A DNA stretch of 64,000 bases from Kappaphycus alvarezii (GCA_002205965.3 NADL03000486.1:372001-436000); one strand, 5' to 3'. Shown: positions 47,801-58,790, counted from the first letter of the stretch. Made by a program: numbers and translations. The notes: generated from the sequence alone by a model not told the origin.

Positions 47801-48403
47801 GGAAAGAGAAAGACTTTATTGGAACATTTTTAAACATGCCAGGAATATATTATTAGGGAGCAAAGCGATGCAACTTCAAGCTATTGATAGCAATCGCAGT
47901 TCGTTGCTGAACCCAAAAGCTGAGAAATAAGAGTCGATGACGTTTGAAATAATAGAGATTCATGCAGTGTTACACCCAGAAGACTACTGCAGGATCAATC
48001 TGTCACCCTCTTAAGAAATATGGTGGATGAAGTCAATTGATGCTCATGCCTTGCTAACTCGGATGTTCTTGAATTGATTTTGTACCTGTTAAATTTTTGC
48101 TGATGTCATTCTTACCAGAGGCATGCCTTGATTCACGGGAAGTTCAAATCGCGGAGAAGAAACCCACGGGACAATTGAATTGCTACAGAAAACCTTTCCT
48201 CGAAGAAAGTAGAAAACTGCCGGGTCCGCAAATTATCTGCGGAGATTGAAATGTGACGTATGCTATGAGGCTGCGAAGTTTGATAGTTATTGAGAGAAGA
48301 CGGGCCTTCTAGCGGTCCTACTGAAAATGGAATCCTGAGATTCATCTACTGTAGCCAGAAAACATCACAACAATGACTTAGTCAAACAACAGTATAAGTA
48401 TGG
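44891..48403. other. Unassigned DNA, no supportable gene
   Basis: Open frames up to 98 codons (45,570-45,866 minus; 46,712-46,990 plus; 47,229-47,757 plus) show no domains. A weaker repeat A motif lies at 45,780-45,823 and a TACTGTACAGTA stretch near 45,925. The GC-rich patch at 47,240-47,760 looks like old coding or repeat sequence but is not recognised. Confidence 0.45.
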
Positions 48404-48600
48404 CGGTGGTAAATCTTTACGAGTTGTACAGTGTAGCACAGAAGCGTGCGGAGGGTATTCAGAAATTAACTACGAATGCGGGCGGCGGGTGAAACCTGTC
48501 GCGCCTGCATCACTTGGAGGCTAAACGCAAAACGGGTAACAAAGCCGCGGAGCCCCTGTTGAGGGGAGGAACCGCGACGGGAAGCAGCGAAGGGACATCA
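48404..48600 (+). pseudogene. Dispersed repeat B, copy 2
   Basis: The translation includes MAVVNLYELYSVAQKRAEGI and, beyond a break, NLSRLHHLEAKRKTGNKAAE. It matches the minus-strand remnants at 17,235-17,540 and 63,780-64,000 at both nucleotide and peptide level. Function is unknown. Confidence 0.5.
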
Positions 48601-49289
48601 AAGCAGTTACAAAGAGTACGTACAGTACAGTACAGTATAGTACTGTAATGGGGAAACTACATTAGTGTGTACCTTTAACTACCACCCGAGACTACAGCGT
48701 TTGAGCCTAAATCTCAAATCTCTTGCCTACTTGATGAAGGAAAAAACCACACATAAAAAAATGTACAATTTACTTTCGATCCTGCGAAATGGTTTGGACA
48801 CCTCTATGTGTATGGTTGCATTGGACCCAGGTTTGATCAAGCTGTGCAACAAGTCGCCCACTTTCTCGCCAGCAAGCGTGGTACCTCTGTTGCCGCCAAG
48901 AAACATTCGCTCCTCGTTAGATTCGTATGCCCGATTTTCCAATACGTTGCTACGTCCGTTAATCGGCGGCGTCTTGACCAGACCACCGATTTGGCCTCTG
49001 CTGTGTAGTCCCAGGCCCTGCGCTGTATGGCGCTAGCAGTCTCCTGAGTATTGATCAATAAAGGTGATGCTTTCGTTTGAACTCAATGCTTGCAGGACTC
49101 CCAACAATCACAAGACTGGCAATAGACCTACCCTATTTATTGTACACCCACAACAATACAAGGTTAACGTCCTCAGTACAGCAAGGATCCTTTTTGGTAT
49201 GAACCGCCTTCCGCCATGCGCCGTCTTTACCACGCTATCTTATCGACGGTAACTGAATTCATCGTGTATCGTTACTTCACTGGTGAACT
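48601..49289. other. Upstream region of the membrane-protein gene
   Basis: It begins with a CAGTA pentamer run (48,608-48,650). Open frames on both strands between 48,665 and 49,060 have no recognisable domain and may continue repeat B. Nothing is firmly assigned. Confidence 0.45.
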
Positions 49290-49298
49290 TATATAAAG
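49290..49298 (+). promoter_or_regulatory. Candidate TATA box for the membrane-protein gene
   Basis: TATATAAAG lies 272 bp upstream of the ATG at 49,570. Transcription from here would give a 5' leader of roughly 245 nt, without an obvious intron. No other strong TATA match is closer. Confidence 0.35.
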
Positions 49299-49569
49299 AT
49301 CGATTTCATTTCTCACAGCAACTCACCGCGCGCGGCTAAAAAGAGAAGGGGAGTGACTTCCTCTGCTAGTTTTGGAAGCTTATTCTTACTGCTTAGGCTG
49401 CACTTCATCGATTCGTACTGACAGCTTGGAATGAAAGGTGTCCTGTTCCTCTCCTTTTTCCTGAATCTTTCAACTCCCAACAACGTTTGGATAACCCCTT
49501 AATCAGAGAAAGGCACTTTGGTCTTTTTGCTCTGGGGAGCTAACCCGATCTTCGAAGATTTCTTACAAA

Positions 49570-51435
49570 ATGTCGTCAAATGGAGACGCACAAAGTGGCG
49601 CACCGCCTAGGCCTCAAACAACGCAAAGAATGGCAATTCCAGAGCTGAGTGAGCCACTATCCGGCTCTGGGCCTAATCTCATGTGCAGTCCAAATTCCGC
49701 ATCAATTGCTACCACGCCATTCCCGTCCCTTCTATCCGGTCCCAATGTTTCTTCAGCTTTTGGCGTTCCTCAAGTCCAGCCACGCGCTGCCTGGAGTCGT
49801 GCTGGTCGGGAAGTCTTAATTGGCTTTAGTTCTTTTTTCACAGCTCTGGTAGTGGCAAGTGCTGTCATTTTGTCTATCTTCTCAAAGTCAGGAGTGCTTA
49901 CCTTTCAAGGCCACATTGTCAAGTGGAAGCTACTTTTATTTACATTGCAGTTGGAGCTTGCTGTCGTAGTGATTGTCGCGGATGTCCTCGCACTTGGCGT
50001 AGACTACTTTCTTACTAATCACGGTATTACATTGGACCAGTTAAGCCATGCCATGTCTCACATGGTTACCTTCCACAAGCTTTCAGGTGCTGCATATAAG
50101 GGCTTTTATGTGGTCGTACTCCTTTTCGGATATATCCTTGCTCCTGCTTTTCTGTCAGTCGTCCTTGTCGAGCAAGAACAAACGACAAACCGGTTCGTTC
50201 AAGTTGAGAACACTAGGGTTGAAACAAACACAATTGGGGGGCGCCTGGGTGAGAACTATGGAGCAACAGGCCAGTCTTACCTGTTTAATGCATCGGCAGA
50301 GAAATTTCGGATTTCCGACGAGCCATGGCATTACGTTATTTATCAGAAAGCAGGTCTGTCTCGCTCTGTATTTATCCCAAAGACACCACAAATAGGACCG
50401 TACTCGAGGGAGTGCAATTCGGATATAGATGAAAACATTGTCGCAGCAACAGTGCTAAACGTGCAAGGTCTTTTGTATCAATGTGAACCCACTGTTGAGG
50501 AGGCCCCTCAATCGATCGAAGAATTCAATTCAACAATACCTCCTGGGACATCCAGTGACACAATGCGTCTGATTCGAGATGATCACACTGGCAATGAGCT
50601 GGGCACGAAAGCTACCTTCAATGTTGAAATTGCCGTGAAGAAAGAAGAGCAACGGTCAACATCCATTCTGAGGATACCATGCGAGGTTACTGCGGCAAGA
50701 GGAAATATAGACGTAGAAATGGATGCTGATGGGATAATGACAATGTCTCTTGGAGAAGAGGATTTTATGAAGCTAGAACTAATGCTTCCGAGACGTGTAA
50801 TCGGGGCCGATCCAAACGACTTGAACTTTGCACTAGAAAACTCGATCGGGCGGAGGGGAATAGGGATTGTTTCCAGGTACGTGTCGTCAAGTGGAGACTT
50901 AACTCCCTGGGATGGGTTGATCCGCGCTATTGTAGGGGCCTACGGTATACGAAGTGCCCTACGGATAACATTTGCGGATTCGCAGGATAGTAGGCAAGCT
51001 ATTAATGTACGCGAGCTTCGCGCGGTTGAGGAGTTACCGCTGCTGCGAGTGTGGGTGTTGTGGATACCGACGGCGTTGGCAGTAATAACAAGAGTTTTGT
51101 ATTGGAGGTACATTAGCATTTTCACGGGAGGAATCAAACAGGTGATGTGCTGGCTTGGTGCTGATAATCAAGAAGCTGGAGGAGAATTGTACGAAGAGAG
51201 GCATGCTGAGAACAAGGTTGAGGCCGAGCTCCATTTGAACTTGAAAAGTCACGGAGGGCGAAATATTTTGGGGCTGGGAACGGAACGGGACATGAAGCTA
51301 GGACTGGGAAGTTACAGGAGAATCCGCAGGCGTACAGGGTACGGCCTGTTGGCAGGACCTTATGGATCATGTTCAGCGGAGGAGTCATGTGCTCTAGGGC
51401 CAAGCTCGGAAAACGCCGACCACTCTTCGGTCTGA
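49570..51435 (+). CDS. Multi-pass membrane protein of unknown function, 621 residues
   Basis: A single uninterrupted frame, the longest host-type frame in the window. Residues 1-78 are Ser/Pro-rich and polar, probably cytosolic. Hydrophobic segments lie at about 82-104, 120-144, 179-200 and 490-512, giving four likely membrane passes. Between the third and fourth is a loop of about 290 residues with two N-glycosylation sequons (Asn240, Asn320) and Cys at 282, 305 and 371, consistent with a lumenal or extracellular domain. The roughly 110-residue tail is charged. There is no cleavable signal peptide and no motif that I can name. The ATG context is TACAAAATG. The gene has no close neighbour on its strand. 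It looks like one of the lineage-specific membrane proteins common in red algae, which is inference. Confidence 0.85.
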   Translation: MSSNGDAQSGAPPRPQTTQRMAIPELSEPLSGSGPNLMCSPNSASIATTPFPSLLSGPNVSSAFGVPQVQPRAAWSRAGREVLIGFSSFFTALVVASAVILSIFSKSGVLTFQGHIVKWKLLLFTLQLELAVVVIVADVLALGVDYFLTNHGITLDQLSHAMSHMVTFHKLSGAAYKGFYVVVLLFGYILAPAFLSVVLVEQEQTTNRFVQVENTRVETNTIGGRLGENYGATGQSYLFNASAEKFRISDEPWHYVIYQKAGLSRSVFIPKTPQIGPYSRECNSDIDENIVAATVLNVQGLLYQCEPTVEEAPQSIEEFNSTIPPGTSSDTMRLIRDDHTGNELGTKATFNVEIAVKKEEQRSTSILRIPCEVTAARGNIDVEMDADGIMTMSLGEEDFMKLELMLPRRVIGADPNDLNFALENSIGRRGIGIVSRYVSSSGDLTPWDGLIRAIVGAYGIRSALRITFADSQDSRQAINVRELRAVEELPLLRVWVLWIPTALAVITRVLYWRYISIFTGGIKQVMCWLGADNQEAGGELYEERHAENKVEAELHLNLKSHGGRNILGLGTERDMKLGLGSYRRIRRRTGYGLLAGPYGSCSAEESCALGPSSENADHSSV

Positions 51436-52756
51436 CTCAACATCGGCAGGCTACGGGGGGGATTATGGGGGAAAATATTGTAGAGAGAGGGTTTGCTGCG
51501 AGATTTTTGAGGGCGCTCTTACGATGGCGAAAGGAATTAGTTTTACCTTATCTTTTTCTCTACCGAGGACAGAGCTAGCCTCACACTATTAATGAAGAGT
51601 TGGGTCAGACAACTCTAAGCGACCTTCACTAAGAAAAAAGAGTTACTCTCCAGCCCAGCTGCGATAGCTTAACGCAGCTATCTTCTCCATAGTAGAATGT
51701 ATGTGTACATAACACAATCGTCATCCTCCACTATGGATCAAGAAAATACACCACCATTATTCATCATGTTTCCTCTCCAGCTCATAACAGGCGCAAACCC
51801 GGGGTTGCGATGGACATTTTATTTACTCCCGACGAAGAGCCATCTAGGGCTATGCTGTCCGGGAAAAGTAAGATGGTAACCATAGAGTTTTCGGTGCGGG
51901 TCAAGTGTAATTCATGAGATCGGTGGGGTCCCTGCACAGGCCCAAAAAAAACTTAGTAGGAAAAAAACAGGCCTTGAACTCGATGTCGATCCTCCTCGTC
52001 TACTGCTGATCTTCGCGGAATTCTTAGAGTGTGAGGTAGTCCTTGTCCGTTCTTGCTTTGCTTGAGTTAGTGCTTCTGCGTTCGTGGATGAGTTTGACGC
52101 CTTCCCAGGGCAGTGTGGCATTAGCATTAACATACAGTAGGCGTTGGTGCCAGGGAGAGGATACTTTGATTTTTGGGTGCTTTATCCTTCGGGGTACTGA
52201 TCAGAAATGAACTGTACAGTATAATGGATACAGTACTCAGACGGGAAACAGCATAAAGTTGTACTGTACTGTACATAGTGTAATACTGTAAGTGTACTGT
52301 TTGTTCCATCGAGTCCCACAACTGCAATGTCCTTTAACGGACAGGTTTGAATCATTGGCACAGTTTCACAAAATGGCTGAGACTCTCTAGCAGTTTATCA
52401 ACTCAGGACCTGCTAGTCAGTATGTTCCAGAGAACCTCTGTTCTCATGGTATCTCCGTCCCTACGCAAGTTAGGCCTCTTCCCTGTTATGTCTAGTTCCA
52501 CAATCCATTTCAGTATAAACCTCAATAAACCACATTCAGGAAAATAAAGTATACCAACTCAGGACCTGCTGTCGTAATTGTACTATAGGACAGTTTCTGT
52601 ACCAAAAACAAGCTTGTCAGATTACAGAGTTAACTTTCGTTACAACGGAAAGTCGCTGATTTGGACGGCTCAGATCCAGGATCAACCCAGATGGCAGCCC
52701 CACGTGACCCTTGCGCACCGATTGAAAATACTCATTCTAGTACAGAACGATTCGCG
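51436..52756. other. Intergenic DNA with pentamer repeats
   Basis: No gene is seen in the 1.3 kb between the two host genes, which converge here. TACTG/CAGTA runs lie at about 52,205-52,310. A loose resemblance to repeat A (TTTTTGGGTGCTTTATCC) occurs near 52,170. An AATAAA lies at 52,525 on the plus strand. Confidence 0.55.
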
Positions 52757-53575
52757 TCACAGTTTTCGCGCAACTAACAACACCGTTGACTTCTCTGAAG
52801 TCATTGTTGGGTATTTATCTGCTCGAATATACTCCAGCCTCTCAATATGAAAGCCTGCCCGTCTTGCGTACAATCCCATTTCCCTGGTACTCAAGAAATA
52901 AAACCATCCCGGTGTTTGATGAAACCATTTGTACTCATCATGACAAACTACAAATCCAGGTGCCCCTGTCAGTACGTTATCATCACTCTCTTGCTCAATA
53001 AAGGTCAGCGTCTCGTTCACGGTTCGCCCGGCTTTAATCTCGAACCCGTTCGTCTCAACTGCCGCCCTGAGCCTTGTTACCCCAACCGACGTCGCCACAA
53101 GCAAACCGCTTGGCTCGAGCCACCTGAAGATGTCATCAAAGACATCTTGAACTACCTCCGGTCTCATAAAGTGAATCACCTCGGATAATAACACACCGGA
53201 GACACTACCCTCCTCTAAAATTTCCTTGCACGGCAAACGTCCGAACCGAGTCCCGACCAGACGGCCAACAGCCTTGCCACCCTTTAGTTCAGGAGCTATT
53301 CTCTGATTCACTCTCTCTCGCAAGACTTTTAAGTGCGTTTCATCGCAGTCAACCGCGATTACATCCCGTCCGCGATGCAGGGCTTGAAGTGTGTGGACAC
53401 CGTACGCCGCACCTAAGTCCAGCAGTGGTTTAGGGGAGGCGGGTAGGCTGGACAGCCAGTAATCGAAAGAAATGCCGATTTTATTGAACATGAAGCCCAT
53501 ACCATTGTTGGTCTTTTCCAAATCAGGCGTTAAATTGGTTTGCTCGGCTGCACGGGTAGCGATGGAGACTGACAT
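52757..53575 (-). CDS. Class I SAM-dependent methyltransferase, 272 residues
   Basis: This protein would transfer a methyl group from S-adenosylmethionine; the substrate is unknown. Motif I is LLDLGAAYGVHTL (residues 51-63; D-x-G-x-x-x-G). The acidic end of the next strand is VIAVDCDE (72-79), which would bind the ribose. GVLLSEVIHFM (127-137) matches the fourth motif, and FRWLEPSGLLVATS (150-163) the strand before the C-terminal part. The length is normal for the Methyltransf_11/25-like group. The frame is open to an earlier ATG at 53,752, which would add 59 residues. I chose 53,575 because the first codons of the longer form overlap a repeat A motif. No intron is needed. Confidence 0.82.
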   Translation of the reverse strand: MSVSIATRAAEQTNLTPDLEKTNNGMGFMFNKIGISFDYWLSSLPASPKPLLDLGAAYGVHTLQALHRGRDVIAVDCDETHLKVLRERVNQRIAPELKGGKAVGRLVGTRFGRLPCKEILEEGSVSGVLLSEVIHFMRPEVVQDVFDDIFRWLEPSGLLVATSVGVTRLRAAVETNGFEIKAGRTVNETLTFIEQESDDNVLTGAPGFVVCHDEYKWFHQTPGWFYFLSTREMGLYARRAGFHIERLEYIRADKYPTMTSEKSTVLLVARKL

Positions 53576-53710
53576 TGCGTTTCTGATTCTCTGTAACAGG
53601 ACGTAAATAATAGATGTGGAAACGAGACGACCTGCTTTATTGCTCTGTGCTACGGCACAGTGTTTGTGGATGATGTGCAAGGAATTCTGACACGAGGGTG
53701 GACTTCGATT

Positions 53711-53750
53711 GGGGGAATTGTGGGTGACTGAATATTTGAAAGATATCATC
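53711..53750 (+). repeat. Repeat A motif copy upstream of the methyltransferase
   Basis: GGGGGAATTGTGGGTGACTG, then AATATTTGAAAGATATC. It lies 136-175 bp upstream of the chosen methyltransferase start, on the opposite strand, so it could be part of the promoter or a nearby transposon end. Confidence 0.6.
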
Positions 53751-54092
53751 ATCGATCCTCAATGGCATTGGTGTGACAAACCAACCTAAGCGGTTAATCT
53801 CGCCCATCCATTCATGCCACGGTGCTGTATCTTGGGTTAGAACTGTCTTTTGCGGTACCGCACACCGACTAGTCCGACTATTCGGCCAATAACTGGACGT
53901 GCCACGTCGGTAGGGTTCGATGTGTTCATCTGGTTGGCTACTGGATTGGATTCACGGGGGAAATACAGTACCATACAGTACAGTGGTTGGAAATGCTGTA
54001 CGTACTGTACAGTACAGTACAGTACAGTACTGTAGCTGGATGGTATACTCAGAGACGATCGGTCTTTCGCTCTAATCGCAAGCAATGCTGTA
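53751..54092. other. Flank with CAGTA/TACTG pentamer array
   Basis: No gene is seen. At about 54,000-54,035 there is a run of TACTG/CAGTA pentamers, including about five CAGTA units in a row. The pentamer is largely self-complementary around GTAC. The Tc1 element inserted at a TA (54,091-54,092) just to the right. Confidence 0.7.
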
Positions 54093-54292
54093 CTGTGGTG
54101 GACAAAAATGAAAAAAACAGGAACTATAAAACAGGAGCCAAAATATGAAAGAAATAGGCCTGTCTTACATGTATTCTTATGTACTTTGATACGCTAAAAT
54201 GATGCAGAAAACATATTTTGAATTAACCTAACAGTTTCAGAGAAATATGCATTTTTGTATTATAGGGAGGACAAAAATATAAACAGAAATGG
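54093..54292 (+). repeat. Left terminal inverted repeat of the Tc1 element
   Basis: It starts CTGTGGTGGACAAAAATG. The inner motif is GGAGGACAAAAATATAAAC at about 54,266-54,284. Its right partner in reverse complement starts CAGTGGTGGACAAAACC and ends with a GTGGACAAAAATATAAACAG inner motif. Confidence 0.88.
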
Positions 54293-54375
54293 TTACTTGA
54301 TTCCTTTCCCGCGAAATATGCAATAATAGGAACTCTGTTGACTTCTTTCGCTTCGCTACCAATGTATTCAAACGA

Positions 54376-55337
54376 ATGGCTACAAAACTGGCGGACAGAA
54401 GACCGTCATCGACAACAAAATTCCATAGGGAAAGAGGCTTTCAGAAAAAGAAAAAGCTTTATTTTTGGCTCACTCTCATGGTGCCATGTCTCCAGAAGAG
54501 AAAGCAGATGAACTGGACAGAAGCCCCACAGTCGTCCGCAACTTTTCCAGGCTCAGGAACAGCAATGGGAAGCAGTTTCTTCCCGAAGACCCAAAAAACT
54601 TGGAACCCTCGAAAAGCGGCAATAATTCGAAGGCCAAGGCGACCGGTTGGGATCACAAATGATTGTCAATACATTGGAACCTGATGTCAGTTCCCGTACA
54701 GTGCGGCGCGTTCTTCATGAGTCCCTGTTTATGAGATTTCGGAAAGGTATGGCTACTCCAGCGCTAAAACCAAGGCACAAAATGGACCGCAAAAACTGGG
54801 CGATGGAAAAACGTGCTTGGGAAGAGGTTGAGTGGGTAAAAGTGGTGTGGTCAGATGAAAAGAAATTTAAATCAGACGACCCGGACGGATTGGCTGTCAA
54901 ATCGCAAGATTATCGGGAGCCGAAGCAAACTTTCTCGAAAAGGCAAAAAGGTGGCGAACGGAATATGGTTTGGACAGCATTTTCTGGAACCACAAAAACA
55001 GACTTGGTTGTTTTGGAGGGTTCGCAGAATAGTACTAAGTATATGCACACTTTGCAAGAATATTTGGTACCGTTTGCCGAAGACCTGCTTGATTCTTGGA
55101 CCATTATGCACGTCGGAGCCCCTTTTCACGGCTATAATTGTCAGAAAATGGTTTAATGGCGAAGGTGTGAACGTTTTGTGGTGACCAGTTTACTCCCTTG
55201 ACCTTACTTATATCGAAAAGCTGTGGGAAATTTTAGCGCGGCGCGTGTATGATAAAGCTATGGGAAATTTTAGCGCGGCGCGTGTATGATAATGAGAGAT
55301 AGTTTGAAAGTGTCGATTTGCTTCTGGAAACTGTTTT
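54376..55337 (+). pseudogene. Tc1/mariner transposase, 5' part
   Basis: Domains in order are a short basic N-terminus, a helix-turn-helix block (AHSHGAMSPEEKADELDRSP then TVVRNF), then SSRTVRRVLHE, VVWSDEKKF (first catalytic Asp), SKRQKGGERNMVWTAFSG, YMHTLQEYLVPFAEDL, WTIMHVGAPFH and a DLTYIEKLWEIL block (third acidic residue). The second catalytic Asp, expected in the position before G-A-P in x-Q-D-G-A-P, reads Val. The frame shifts twice between 54,376 and about 54,660 and again near 55,150-55,190. A 37-bp tandem duplication (55,217-55,253 and 55,254-55,290) breaks it further. The coding sequence then stops at the gypsy insertion. This transposase cannot be active. Confidence 0.88.
55217..55290 (+). 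repeat. 37-bp tandem duplication inside the transposase
   Basis: Positions 55,217-55,253 are repeated at 55,254-55,290 with one mismatch (AAAGCTGTGGGAAATTTTAG against AAAGCTATGGGAAATTTTAG at the start). Because 37 is not a multiple of three, it shifts the transposase frame just after the third catalytic block. Confidence 0.9.
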
Positions 55338-56880
55338 AATAGTGCTATTTTTCTGTTAAGCACTGGAAGGGGTTCAGTTTTTCTTTCGCACCTCTATTTG
55401 AGGCTTCTAATTTTATTTGTTTGTTGTTTTCTTTTTTTGTTTGTTTTCTTTTTTTTGTTTGTTTTCTTTTTTTTTGTTTTTTTTTTTTTTCTCGTTTTCT
55501 TTTTTTTTTTTTTCTTTTGTTTTCTTTTTTTTTTTTTTTTTCTGTTGTTTTTTTTAGTTCAATAAAATACTCTAATTACGTCTCTTCTCGCCGAGAAAGG
55601 AAGCTCTCCTACGGTGCTTGTTACTGCGCAGATGAGTCTCTAGGTCGATCTCCTGGGCGAAGGTAATGTCGCAATCAGTACACCGCGGAGGATCCTTGCT
55701 TTCCCTTAACCTTTGTTCTGCCCTTTGGTGCCTCCCACCGCCTCGTGCACAGCTTTTTGTCCGGAACTGACGAACTCGATGTCGCAGATGCGACAGTAAA
55801 ACTTAGGCTTTTTGCCTTTCTTATTCCTCTCCCTTCTCTCCCTGTCTGTTGCGACTTTAAAAGCTGTGGTACAGACAAGGTCAATGCGGGCCTGGGCCCG
55901 GGAGGAAGTAGCCACGGAAGAGGACCCAAGGGCGGTTGTACGGTGCGACGGACGGGACGAAGGCTGTGCAGAGCGAGGGGTTGTCTTGAGTAGCTAGAGG
56001 CTTGGGAAGGAGACCCGTTCCGGATGGAGACCTGTTCGGATTCTTCGGACCCCTCCTCGGCCTCGTCGTCAATAAGGGATGCCTAGGGTAAGCTGTGATG
56101 GCAGAGCTCTCCCCTTCGGTAGATCTGTTGACGAGGCCTTCCCTTTCTTCCCTCCGACGGAGTTCCTGATACCTTTGATGATCCTTCGGGGTGCGTAGTG
56201 GCTTCCTTAACCCTCCAACCATTCCTCGAAGTTCCAGGAAGGTTTTTAGAGTATAGCAGTCACTGAGGGTATTGCCCCCTTGAACTTCGAGCTAAGCACC
56301 GAAAGTCCAAAGAGACAAGGGACACCTGCAGTATAATGGGTATTGCCCCCTTGAACTTCGGTATGCACACCGTAAGTCCAAGGAGACAAGGGACACCACT
56401 GCCTAGAGGACAACAAGGAGTCGGACGGCAACGTTTTGGAGTGGGGTTTTTGGATGTGGAGGTTTTGGGTGTGGGGGTTTTGGAGTGTGGAGGTTTTGGG
56501 GTGGAGGTTTTGGATGTGGGGGTTTTGGATGTGGAGGTTTTGGGGTGTGGAGGTTTTGGATGTGGTACTGGCTTTTTCTTGTCGGTCGAGGCTCACACCC
56601 CGGTCGACCAGCCTTTATATAGAGATTCGCAAATTACTAAAACGCACAAATTGCTACTAAATTCCTAGCAAAACATAAAAGTAGCCCTTAGACCCCCCTA
56701 TTCGCCTGTTTTGAGGCGCCTCTACTGTACTGTTGTGCAGTACACGCCATTTGGCTCAGAGCCATGCACAGTACTGTACATGGCTCTCGTATCCCGAATT
56801 TGTGGCCATGTACGGTACTGTACATGGCTCTCGGACCATAATTTGTGGCCACAGGACACCGGCCACTGTGAGCCACAACA
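55338..56880 (-). repeat. 3' LTR of the 55-63 kb gypsy element
   Basis: 1,543 bp. In element sense it runs from TGTTGTGGCTCAC to CACTATT. It contains TACTGTAC motifs, a TATA box (complement of CTTTATATAGAG near 56,610), a GT-rich minisatellite (56,433-56,566), a 71-bp tandem pair (56,267-56,397), the zinc-finger coding region in broken form (about 55,570-56,222), and a long T-rich tract (55,411-55,556, A-rich in element sense). Confidence 0.92.
56433..56566. repeat. G/T-rich minisatellite in the 3' LTR
   Basis: About nine degenerate units built on GGTTTTGGATGTGGA and GGTTTTGGGTGTGGG. The plus strand is G-rich and could form G-quadruplexes; the element-sense strand is C-rich. The equivalent at 62,797-62,929 has a slightly different unit arrangement. 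Confidence 0.85.
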
Positions 56881-56893
56881 CTATCCTCCCCCT
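56881..56893 (-). other. Polypurine tract of the 55-63 kb gypsy element
   Basis: In element sense AGGGGGAGGATAG lies directly before the 3' LTR. Confidence 0.75.
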
Positions 56894-57059
56894 ACAGCAG
56901 GCCACGGGACGGCTTGAAATCCAATGGGCTCTTACCAATCGAAGTTCAAATGAGCATTACATAAATCATTTTTTCTTCTTTTTCTGCTTCTTCTTCTTCT
57001 ACTTTTTTTTTTTGTGGTTTCCTTTTTAAAGCAAAACGCAGAAAAATAAATCACTGAAA

Positions 57060-58060
57060 CATCTTAACATAGATGTTTGGGTCGCCTTGTGTAAAGCTGC
57101 AGCCTGCGGGCATGAATGGGACGCCTTGTTTGGCGACCATGAAGTGACGCTAATTCATAACGGGTGCTTTGCCTTAATGATACGGCACGGTCCATAATAC
57201 TGTGAGGATAATGCACCACTTGATAGTAGAACTTAAGGAATGCCCATGCGCTACTAAAACCCAGTCGCCCACCTGAAACGTGATGCCTGTTCCGCCCACA
57301 AACCGTTCTTGGCCTCTTAGTTGTTCCATGGCTCGATTCATTCTCCACACCCTGCAAGCCAGTAGTTCGTTCGCTCTATGGTCTTGGGTGGGGTTTGTAA
57401 GAGTCGACGTAGCATCCGTATGCACCAGACGGGGTGGTACTCCGAACATCAATTCAAACGGGGAGAAACCACTCGAGAGCCGCCGACGCCGGTAGCCGTA
57501 CAGGACCGTGGGGAGTACATCTTCCCATGCGTCCCCGTGTTCCAACACCATCTTTTTTACTGAAGATTTCAGAGTTCGCACCATCCGCTCTGCCCTTCCA
57601 TTAGACATGGGTGCGTAGGCCAGGATAGTTCTCCAGGAGATACCGTTTCTTTTCATGAAGTCCACCAGAGCTCCTGACGTGAAGCAAGTCGCATTATCCG
57701 ATATCATTCTTACCGGCGGGCCAAAAGTCAACATAATCTCTTTCTTAACGAACTCTATCACTACATGGGCCGTAGTCGATTCCGCCGCGACGGCGAACGG
57801 CCATCCCGTTAGGTGCTCCACCGCTATTAGGATGTAGCGATTTTTCGATCCTTGCTTGGCGGGGAAGAGGACCGGCAAAATCGATAGAATAAGTCTCGAA
57901 TATATTTGTCAGGGGCACATAAAGTGTTGTCTTGTAAGGGACCAAAGGCTTTGACTCCTGACATCCTCTACAGCTCTTCACAAACTCGTGAATGTCACTA
58001 TAGACTCCAGGCCACCAATATCGATCCAACACGAACTGCTTGGTGGTTCGAACATCCAAT
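57060..58060 (-). pseudogene. Integrase region of the 55-63 kb gypsy element
   Basis: In element sense the region has the zinc domain end (VLDRYWWPGVYSDIHEFV, KSCRGCQESKP), then ETYSIDFAGP, AVEHLTGWPFAVAA, MISDNATCF and YAPMSNGRAERMVRTLK (D, D, E). A VGDWVLVAHG block follows. The protein ends near 57,064, about 170 bp before the polypurine tract. It lacks the extra domains seen in the 18-25 kb element. Confidence 0.9.
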
Positions 58061-58349
58061 GTCCCATCTCGTCGTGGAACATCCTAAGTATCCCTACACG
58101 GGATGAAATGTGTGGAATAGCTCGGATACCCTTCGCGGTCCTTCGAAACAGCTGTCCTTCCCATAATATAAAGCTTTTTGCGCCCTTTTGACCGAAAGTT
58201 TGAGTTTTTCGTTGTCCTCAATAATCTCAAACTTACTCAAATACCTAATGACATTCTGTAAGAATGGCTCCAAATCGAGATTAGTCACCTGAGACTCTGT
58301 AAGCATGGCGAGCATCCCTTCGTCCGATGTTGACCCTGGTTTTTCTGGA

Positions 58350-58790
58350 AGACCAAAGCGGGAGAGATAGTCTGCCGGAGCATTTTCCTTCCCTGCTCGG
58401 TACTCTATCGTGAAATCATATTCGGCTAGAAAATCGAGCCAGCGCGCTAACCTTCCGTGGACATCTTTCCTTTTGAACGCATTCCGGAGAGCTTGGTGAT
58501 CGGTGATTAGCCGGAAGGGGTCTGACGATAATAGGTAAACGCGAAACTTGCGCAAGGCAAAAATTACGGCCAAAGCTTCTCTTTCGCTAGCACTGTAATT
58601 TGTTCAGATGATTCATAGTACGGCTCGCATATTGGATCGGGTGTACCTTTCCATCTTCTTTCTTTTGTGCTAGAACAGCCCCGATGGCGACTTTCGATGC
58701 ATCCGTCTCAACGACAAATGGAGCTGAGAAGTCGGGGTAGGCAAGCACAGGTGGCGAAGTAAGTTTTTCCTTCAGCTCCTCGAAAGCAGA
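58350..58790 (-). pseudogene. RNase H region of the 55-63 kb gypsy element
   Basis: Blocks are PFVVETDASKVAIGAVLAQK, KVHPIQYASRTMN, LAVIFALRKFRVYL, ITDHQAL and RLARWLDFLAEYDFTIEYR, in standard gypsy order. Confidence 0.88.

Noticed and set aside
55421-55666. Phe-rich open frame
   Set aside because: It is a translation of the T-rich tract in the LTR, not a protein.
56433-56566. Regular short repeats considered as a CRISPR array
   Set aside because: Units are contiguous without unique spacers, lie in an LTR, and the DNA is eukaryotic.
56336-56668. Trp/Phe/Gly-rich open frames on plus strand
   Set aside because: They are translations of the G/T minisatellite, antisense to the element.
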